A DNA stretch of 19,217 nt from contig JAYVYJ010000302.1 of the NCBI GenBank assembly GCA_043784465.1, positions 1 to 19,217 of the forward strand, read 5' to 3'. Shown piece after piece: positions 15,070 to 19,217 of the stretch. Position 1 is the first letter of the stretch, and every line of letters starts with the position of its first letter. Made by a program: the position numbers and the translations under genes. The notes under the pieces were generated by a model, which did no database searches, was not told the DNA's origin, and saw nothing but the letters and a program-made list of their open reading frames with translations. The DNA is from Roseiarcus sp043784465. GTDB taxonomy: Bacteria > Pseudomonadota > Alphaproteobacteria > Rhizobiales > Beijerinckiaceae.

Positions 15070-16575
15070 CTACAGAGGTTCGAATTGCCCCTTGAAAGCG
15101 ACCTCGTGAGCGGCCTCGCGCTGCGCCATCGCGGCGCGGTCCTTGGCGAGCGCGGCGATCCGGTCGGCGGGCATCGAATCGTCGAACAGCAGCCCGCCGC
15201 CCATTTCGAAAATCGTCGTGATCGTCTTGCCGGCGATCCTTTGCACGAGCGGCGAGCCCGACATGGCGGGCTTGCGCTGCGCCTCGATCAGCCAGGGCGT
15301 GGCGTCGGCGTCGATCAGCACGTCGAGACCAAACAATTTTGACGGGAACGCCCGGCGCGGGAATTTGGCCTGCGCGGTGAATACGTCTTCGGCGTGCACC
15401 ATCCTGAGGAAGCCGCGTGCGAGCCCTTTGAGGGCCTCGCGCAGCGCCGCGACGTCGACTCCGTCTTGCCTGAGCCGCTCCAGATAGGCCGAAAGCGACC
15501 AGACCGCGCCGACATTCTCCTCCTCCGCCTTCTCGCTGACGACCAGCTTCGGGTGCCCTTTGTGCAGCGCGGTGTTGGTGATGTGGGCGTGGACGTCGGC
15601 CAGACCCGCTTCGCTCGGGTCGTATGTCTCGGGCGCGAAGCGGACGATGCCCTCGGCGTGCAGATAGGCGCGGAACGGGTCGAGCGAGGCGACGACGCCA
15701 TGCAGCCGCACATGGCCCTTGCGGCCGTCCACCAGATAAGGCCGGTCGATATAGCGCTGCACGACGACGTCGTGCTTTTCGGCGAGCGCGGGGGCGTCGC
15801 GCGAGATCGTCATGTTCTGCCCGCCGGTGCCGCGGCGCGGCTTGGCGATGAACAGGGCGCCGCGATGCACCTTCGCATAGTCGATCAGCGCGTCGCGGTC
15901 TTCGGGCATCAGGAAGGTTTCGGGGTGGCGCGGCGACCACGGCTGGCTCTTGGTGCGGCGCAGCGCCAGCGCCAGTTCCGATTTCGACGCGAATTTCGTC
16001 CAGCCGGGATAATCGATGGAATTGTCGCGATCGCTCAGCAGCCCGGAAATTTTGACGGGATCGAGCCGGTAGAGGTTGATGAGTTCGCTCATGATCCTGT
16101 CGGAGGCCAGCGGCATGCCCGCGTCGCGCAGCGCCATGGCGAGACCGCGCAGCGCGTGCGGGACCTCCAGAGAATCGCGCTTGAGTTTGCCGAACAGGTC
16201 CGAATAGGTCTTGATCGCCTCGTTGAGCCGGCCCAGCCGATGCAGCAGCAGCCCGGCCATCGACTGCGAATGCTCGTTGGGGGCGATGACGTTCGCCTGA
16301 TTGAAAATGTCGAGCGCGGGTTCATAGGCGCCGAGCGCCAGCGCGCAGAGACCCATCTGGTGCAGGATGGCGACGTTTTTGGGATCGAGGTCGTGCGCGA
16401 TGCGGTAATGGTCGAGCGCCGCCTTCGCTTCGAGGCTGCGCAGATAGGATTGCGCGAGCAGGGCGCGCGCCTCGACCGATTGAGGCAGCCGCTCGACGAG
16501 ATCGTGCAGCAGGGGCCGGGCGACCCACTGGTCGCGCTCGATAGCCTGACGCAGATCGTCGGCGAGGCCTGCCAT
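15070..16575 (-). CDS. TPR protein fused to a tubulin-tyrosine-ligase-like (TTL) ATP-grasp domain
   Basis: The 501-residue protein has tetratricopeptide-like helices in residues 1-165 (for example ALLAQSYLRSLEAKAALDHYR and VAILHQMGLCALALGAYEPALDIF). An ATP-grasp domain with TTL-type motifs spans about 215-470: FIAKPRRGTGGQNM (Lys245), VVQRYIDRPYLVDGRKGHVR (271-290), FRAYLHAEGIVRFA, the HITN motif (331-334), FGLDVLIDAD (Asp418) and WLIEAQRKPAM (Glu431, Gln433). TTL enzymes use ATP to ligate an amino acid to a protein carboxyl group. The third metal ligand, usually Asn, is Gln433 here. The predicted protein is cytosolic; no signal peptide or membrane helix is seen. ATG 16575 has GGAG six bases upstream. 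It lies downstream of the GST gene and upstream of the exporter pair. Substrate unknown; another ATP-grasp ligase activity is possible. Confidence 0.82.
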   Translation of the reverse strand: MAGLADDLRQAIERDQWVARPLLHDLVERLPQSVEARALLAQSYLRSLEAKAALDHYRIAHDLDPKNVAILHQMGLCALALGAYEPALDIFNQANVIAPNEHSQSMAGLLLHRLGRLNEAIKTYSDLFGKLKRDSLEVPHALRGLAMALRDAGMPLASDRIMSELINLYRLDPVKISGLLSDRDNSIDYPGWTKFASKSELALALRRTKSQPWSPRHPETFLMPEDRDALIDYAKVHRGALFIAKPRRGTGGQNMTISRDAPALAEKHDVVVQRYIDRPYLVDGRKGHVRLHGVVASLDPFRAYLHAEGIVRFAPETYDPSEAGLADVHAHITNTALHKGHPKLVVSEKAEEENVGAVWSLSAYLERLRQDGVDVAALREALKGLARGFLRMVHAEDVFTAQAKFPRRAFPSKLFGLDVLIDADATPWLIEAQRKPAMSGSPLVQRIAGKTITTIFEMGGGLLFDDSMPADRIAALAKDRAAMAQREAAHEVAFKGQFEPL

Positions 16576-16590
16576 GGGGGTCTCCGTTGA

Positions 16591-16610
16591 GGGCGGCGGA
16601 GAGGCCGCCC
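16591..16610 (-). terminator. Hairpin between the GST and TPR-TTL genes
   Basis: GGGCGGC (16591-16597) and GCCGCCC (16604-16610) pair around a six-base loop, and the stem can lengthen by GAG/CTC with one bulged base. It sits in the 58-base gap. No T-run follows on the minus strand, so it may only weaken read-through from the GST gene. Confidence 0.35.
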
Positions 16611-16633
16611 CTCCGATTAAGCGCGATCTTCGC

Positions 16634-17302
16634 TCAGGTCGCAAGATGCCGGAACATGACGGCTCGCGCCGCGTCGTCGATCGTCGCCTTGAACGGGAAG
16701 CGGTCCTTGAGCGCCACGGCGCTTTTCGCCGCGGGGCGGGCCGCGATCTCGTCATGCCAGACTTTCAAATGGGGAAAGCGCGCAAACGCCTCCTCTCCCA
16801 GTATGAACGGGATCATGCGCGCCCAGGCCCAGGCGGCCATGTCGACGAAGCTGTAAGAATCGCCCACCAGGAACGCGTGCGCTCCGAGGCGACGGTCGAG
16901 GATTTCGTAATGCCGGATCGCCTCGAACTGATAGCGCTTGTGGGCGTAGTCGAGCTTCTCGGGCGCGAAATGCTTGAAATGCACCGCCTGGCCCGAGAAC
17001 GGCCCGATCCCGGTCGCGACGAACATCAGCCACGACAGCATCTGCGCGCGCTCTGCGGGCGCGGGCATGAACTTGCCAGTTTTTTCGGCTAGGTAGAGCA
17101 GGATCGCGTTGGAATCGAAAACGATGGTTCCGCCGTCGTCGAGGACAGGCACCTTGCCGTTGGGGTTGAGAGCCAGAAAATCCGGCTTGAACTGGTCGCC
17201 GGTCCGGGTGTCGACCGGGATCGGTTCGTAGGCGAGGCCCGCCTCTTCGAGATAGAGCGCAACCTTGGTGGGGTTGGGGGAGCCATTGAAGTAGAATTTC
17301 AT
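16634..17302 (-). CDS. Glutathione S-transferase family protein
   Basis: This 222-residue cytosolic protein has an N-terminal thioredoxin-like glutathione-binding domain: GSPNPTKVALYLEEAGL, the cis-Pro motif NPNGKVPVLDD, and the DSNAILLYLAE motif that contacts the gamma-glutamyl group. An all-helical C-terminal domain has the folding motif FVDMAAWAWARMI near residue 155. It resembles the YfcG/Ure2-like group of disulfide-bond oxidoreductases and transferases; the exact substrate cannot be told. ATG 17302 fits the family start (MKFYFNGSPNPTKV), with GAGG about 11 bases upstream. The gene is divergent from leuC. It lies 58 bases ahead of the TPR-TTL gene, with a hairpin between, so co-transcription is uncertain. 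Confidence 0.9.
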   Translation of the reverse strand: MKFYFNGSPNPTKVALYLEEAGLAYEPIPVDTRTGDQFKPDFLALNPNGKVPVLDDGGTIVFDSNAILLYLAEKTGKFMPAPAERAQMLSWLMFVATGIGPFSGQAVHFKHFAPEKLDYAHKRYQFEAIRHYEILDRRLGAHAFLVGDSYSFVDMAAWAWARMIPFILGEEAFARFPHLKVWHDEIAARPAAKSAVALKDRFPFKATIDDAARAVMFRHLAT

Positions 17303-17382
17303 AGGGTGGGTTTCCTCTTTCCCTGAACGCGCGATGGGCTTATCTACGGCGGCTTGCTAACTTAAAAGCGCCGGGACGGGAT
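17303..17382. promoter_or_regulatory. Divergent promoter region between the GST gene and leuC
   Basis: Eighty bases separate the two divergent starts, so both promoters should lie here or overlap the coding ends. An A+T-rich patch, TTGCTAACTTAAAA, sits at about 17353-17366, close to leuC. No convincing paired boxes or leader peptide are visible. Confidence 0.35.
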
Positions 17383-18789
17383 ATGGCCAAGCCGCGTACG
17401 CTGTACGACAAGATCTGGGACGACCACGTCATCGAGACGAAGGGCGGCTCGACCCTTATCTACATCGATCGCCACCTCGTCCATGAGGTGACGAGCCCGC
17501 AGGCGTTCGAGGGGCTGCGGCTGACCGGCCGGAAGGTGCGCACGCCCGAGAAGACCCTCGCGGTGGTGGACCATAACATCCAGACCACCGACCGCAAGGG
17601 CGGCATCGCCGATCCCGAGAGCCGTCAGCAGGTCGAGGAACTCGCCAGGAACGCGCGCGAGTTCGGCGTCGAATATTACGACGAGTTCGACCGCCGCCAG
17701 GGCATCGTCCACATCATCGGCCCGGAGCAGGGGTTCACCTTGCCTGGCACGACCATCGTGTGCGGCGACAGCCACACCTCGACGCATGGCGCTTTCGGCG
17801 CGCTGGCGCACGGCATCGGCACGTCGGAGGTCGAGCATGTGCTGGCGACCCAGACCTTGATCCAGACCAAGGCGAAGAACATGCGGGTCGTGGTGGACGG
17901 CGTCCTGCCGTCCGGGGTGACGGCCAAGGACATCATCCTCGCCATCATCGGCAAGATCGGCACGGCGGGCGGCACGGGCCATGTGATCGAATTCGCCGGA
18001 AGCGCCATCGAGGCGCTCTCGATGGAAGGCCGCATGACGGTTTGCAACATGACCATCGAGGGCGGCGCGCGCGCGGGCATGATCGCGCCCGACGACAAGA
18101 CTTACGCCTATCTAAAAGGGCGGCCCAAGGCGCCCGAGGGCGCGCTGTGGGATCAGGCGGTTCGCTACTGGGACACGCTGCGCACCGACGACGGGGCGCA
18201 TTTCGACGAAATCGTGAAGCTCGACGCCGCCTCGCTGCCGCCCATCGTCTCCTGGGGCACGAGCCCGCAGGACGTCGCCACCATCGACGGCTTCGTGCCG
18301 CGCGTCGAGGACGGGACGAGCGAGGGCAAGCGCGCCTCGATCAAGCGGGCGTTGGAATACATGGGGTTCCACGGCGGCGAGAGGATCGCCGACATCGCGC
18401 TCGACCGCGTGTTCATCGGCTCCTGCACCAATGGGCGCATCGAGGACCTGCGCGCGGCGGCAAGCATCGTCGAGGGCCGCAAGGTCGCCGAACGGGTCGC
18501 CGCGATGGTCGTGCCGGGCTCGGGGCTGGTCAAGGCGCAAGCCGAGGCGGAGGGTCTCGACAAGGTGTTTCTGGCGGCGGGCTTCGAGTGGCGCGAGCCG
18601 GGCTGCTCGATGTGTCTGGCGATGAACCCCGACAAGCTGAACCCCGGCGAGCGCTGCGCCTCGACCTCGAACCGCAATTTCGAGGGGCGACAGGGCTACA
18701 AGGGCCGTACCCATCTGGTGTCGCCCGCGATGGCGGCGGCGGCGGCGATTGCGGGGCGGTTCGTGGATGTCCGAAGCTGGGGCGCCTGA
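17383..18789 (+). CDS. leuC: 3-isopropylmalate dehydratase large subunit LeuC
   Basis: LeuC, with the small subunit LeuD, isomerises 2-isopropylmalate to 3-isopropylmalate in leucine synthesis. The 468-residue aconitase-family protein has the substrate motif VVDHNIQTTDR (61-71), the stretch IVCGDSHTSTHGAFGALAHGIGTSEVEHV, and the three cluster ligands Cys348 (GSCTNGR), Cys408 and Cys411 (GCSMCLAMN). The C-terminal STSNRNFEGRQG is typical. Length is standard for bacterial LeuC, which separates it from aconitase. The start MAKPRTLYDKIWDDH is the family's, with GGGACGGGAT directly upstream. leuD is not the next gene: an unrelated ATPase gene begins 11 bases after the stop. Confidence 0.97.
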   Translation: MAKPRTLYDKIWDDHVIETKGGSTLIYIDRHLVHEVTSPQAFEGLRLTGRKVRTPEKTLAVVDHNIQTTDRKGGIADPESRQQVEELARNAREFGVEYYDEFDRRQGIVHIIGPEQGFTLPGTTIVCGDSHTSTHGAFGALAHGIGTSEVEHVLATQTLIQTKAKNMRVVVDGVLPSGVTAKDIILAIIGKIGTAGGTGHVIEFAGSAIEALSMEGRMTVCNMTIEGGARAGMIAPDDKTYAYLKGRPKAPEGALWDQAVRYWDTLRTDDGAHFDEIVKLDAASLPPIVSWGTSPQDVATIDGFVPRVEDGTSEGKRASIKRALEYMGFHGGERIADIALDRVFIGSCTNGRIEDLRAAASIVEGRKVAERVAAMVVPGSGLVKAQAEAEGLDKVFLAAGFEWREPGCSMCLAMNPDKLNPGERCASTSNRNFEGRQGYKGRTHLVSPAMAAAAAIAGRFVDVRSWGA

Positions 18790-18800
18790 AGGAGCCGCGC

Positions 18801-19217
18801 GTGCGGATCGAGCAGGTTCGGCTTAAGAATTTCAAAATGTTCCGGGAGCTGACAGTAAAGGGTTTGCGGCCTTTTACTGTACTCGTAGGCGCGAATGGTT
18901 CGGGCAAATCGACATTTTTCGACGTGTTCGGATTTCTGCGCGATTGTCTGGCGGGGAACGTGCGTTCAGCGCTAGCTCGTCGTGGCGGCTTCGCGGAGGT
19001 TGTTTCCCGAGAGGCAGATAGCGAGTCCATCGAAATCGAGTTGAAAATCCGAATGAAATTGGCGGTCGGAATTCGACTCGTCACCTACAGTGTAGAAATC
19101 GCACATGTACAGGGAAAAGCCTCAGCGATCCCCTCATTTTTTCGGGCGCAAAAATGCAACCGGCAGTTGGCGATTTGGTGCGAGGAATCCCGTATGACGA
19201 GTCCTGGAATGCGGTTC
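18801..19217 (+). CDS. AAA/SMC-like ATPase, N-terminal part (runs off the window end)
   Basis: From GTG 18801 the frame is open to the last base (139 codons). It begins MRIEQVRLKNFKMFRELTVK and has the Walker A motif VLVGANGSGKST, then FFDVFGFLRDCL and GGFAEVVSR. This matches the AAA_21/AAA_15-type ATPases that resemble RecF/SMC heads and often occur in defence or mobile loci. AAGGAG overlaps the leuC stop and lies six bases before the GTG. After about residue 105 (IAHVQGKA) I no longer recognise the family pattern, so a frameshift, junction or divergent stretch may lie near 19115. The region is visibly richer in A+T than leuC, which suggests acquisition by transfer. The Walker B and downstream partner genes are out of view. 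Confidence 0.8.
   Translation, partial: MRIEQVRLKNFKMFRELTVKGLRPFTVLVGANGSGKSTFFDVFGFLRDCLAGNVRSALARRGGFAEVVSREADSESIEIELKIRMKLAVGIRLVTYSVEIAHVQGKASAIPSFFRAQKCNRQLAIWCEESRMTSPGMRF

Noticed and set aside
15394..16590. Open frame of 398 codons on the plus strand, opposite the TPR-TTL gene
   Set aside because: It has no domain, while the minus strand shows TPR and ATP-grasp motifs and a good ribosome binding site.
16576..16755. Sixty-codon N-terminal extension of the TPR-TTL frame
   Set aside because: It overlaps the 3' end of the GST gene and is Arg/Ser-rich and unlike a protein domain. ATG 16575 has a proper ribosome binding site.

Overview
The window comes from a GC-rich alphaproteobacterium, most likely of the Hyphomicrobiales (Rhizobiales). 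This rests on base composition, on the fabD-fabG-acpP-fabF-mltG gene order, on a NodD-like LysR regulator, and on many TTG/GTG starts with good Shine-Dalgarno sequences. No genus marker is visible. There are no rRNA genes, tRNA genes, CRISPR arrays or phage modules.

Layout. (1) 1-1830 is a worn accessory edge. It has the N-terminal part of an MFS transporter (minus), and a divergent NodD-like LysR gene broken by a frameshift in a (GC)7 tract. A C-terminal scrap of an IS630-type transposase abuts the lysR stop codon. The promoter gap between the MFS and lysR genes carries an ATC-N9-GAT dyad. (2) 1880-4530 (minus) is preT-preA, encoding a two-subunit NAD-dependent dihydropyrimidine dehydrogenase. 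(3) 4679-9959 (plus) is the type II fatty acid synthesis block fabD-fabG-acpP-fabF followed by the lytic transglycosylase gene mltG. (4) 9952-17302 (minus) is a head-to-tail run of six genes. In transcription order they are a glutathione S-transferase, a TPR protein fused to a tubulin-tyrosine-ligase-like (TTL) ATP-grasp domain, a type I secretion ABC transporter with a catalytically dead C39-like domain, its HlyD-type adaptor, a receiver-only response regulator and the rRNA methyltransferase rlmB. (5) 17383-18789 (plus) is leuC. It is followed at once by the start of an AAA/SMC-like ATPase gene that is richer in A+T and runs off the window.

Working together. The fab genes supply malonyl-ACP, the carrier protein, the first keto-reduction and the elongating condensing enzyme. 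PreT passes electrons from NAD(P)H through FAD and Fe-S clusters to the FMN enzyme PreA. The ABC and HlyD genes are translationally coupled and should form the inner-membrane part of a type I exporter. No cargo gene or outer-membrane TolC partner is in view.

The best candidate for an undescribed system is the TPR-TTL ligase directly upstream of the exporter. TTL-family enzymes ligate amino acids to protein tails and are best known from eukaryotes. Here the arrangement could mean that an exported or envelope protein is modified before secretion. That functional link is inference from gene order only.
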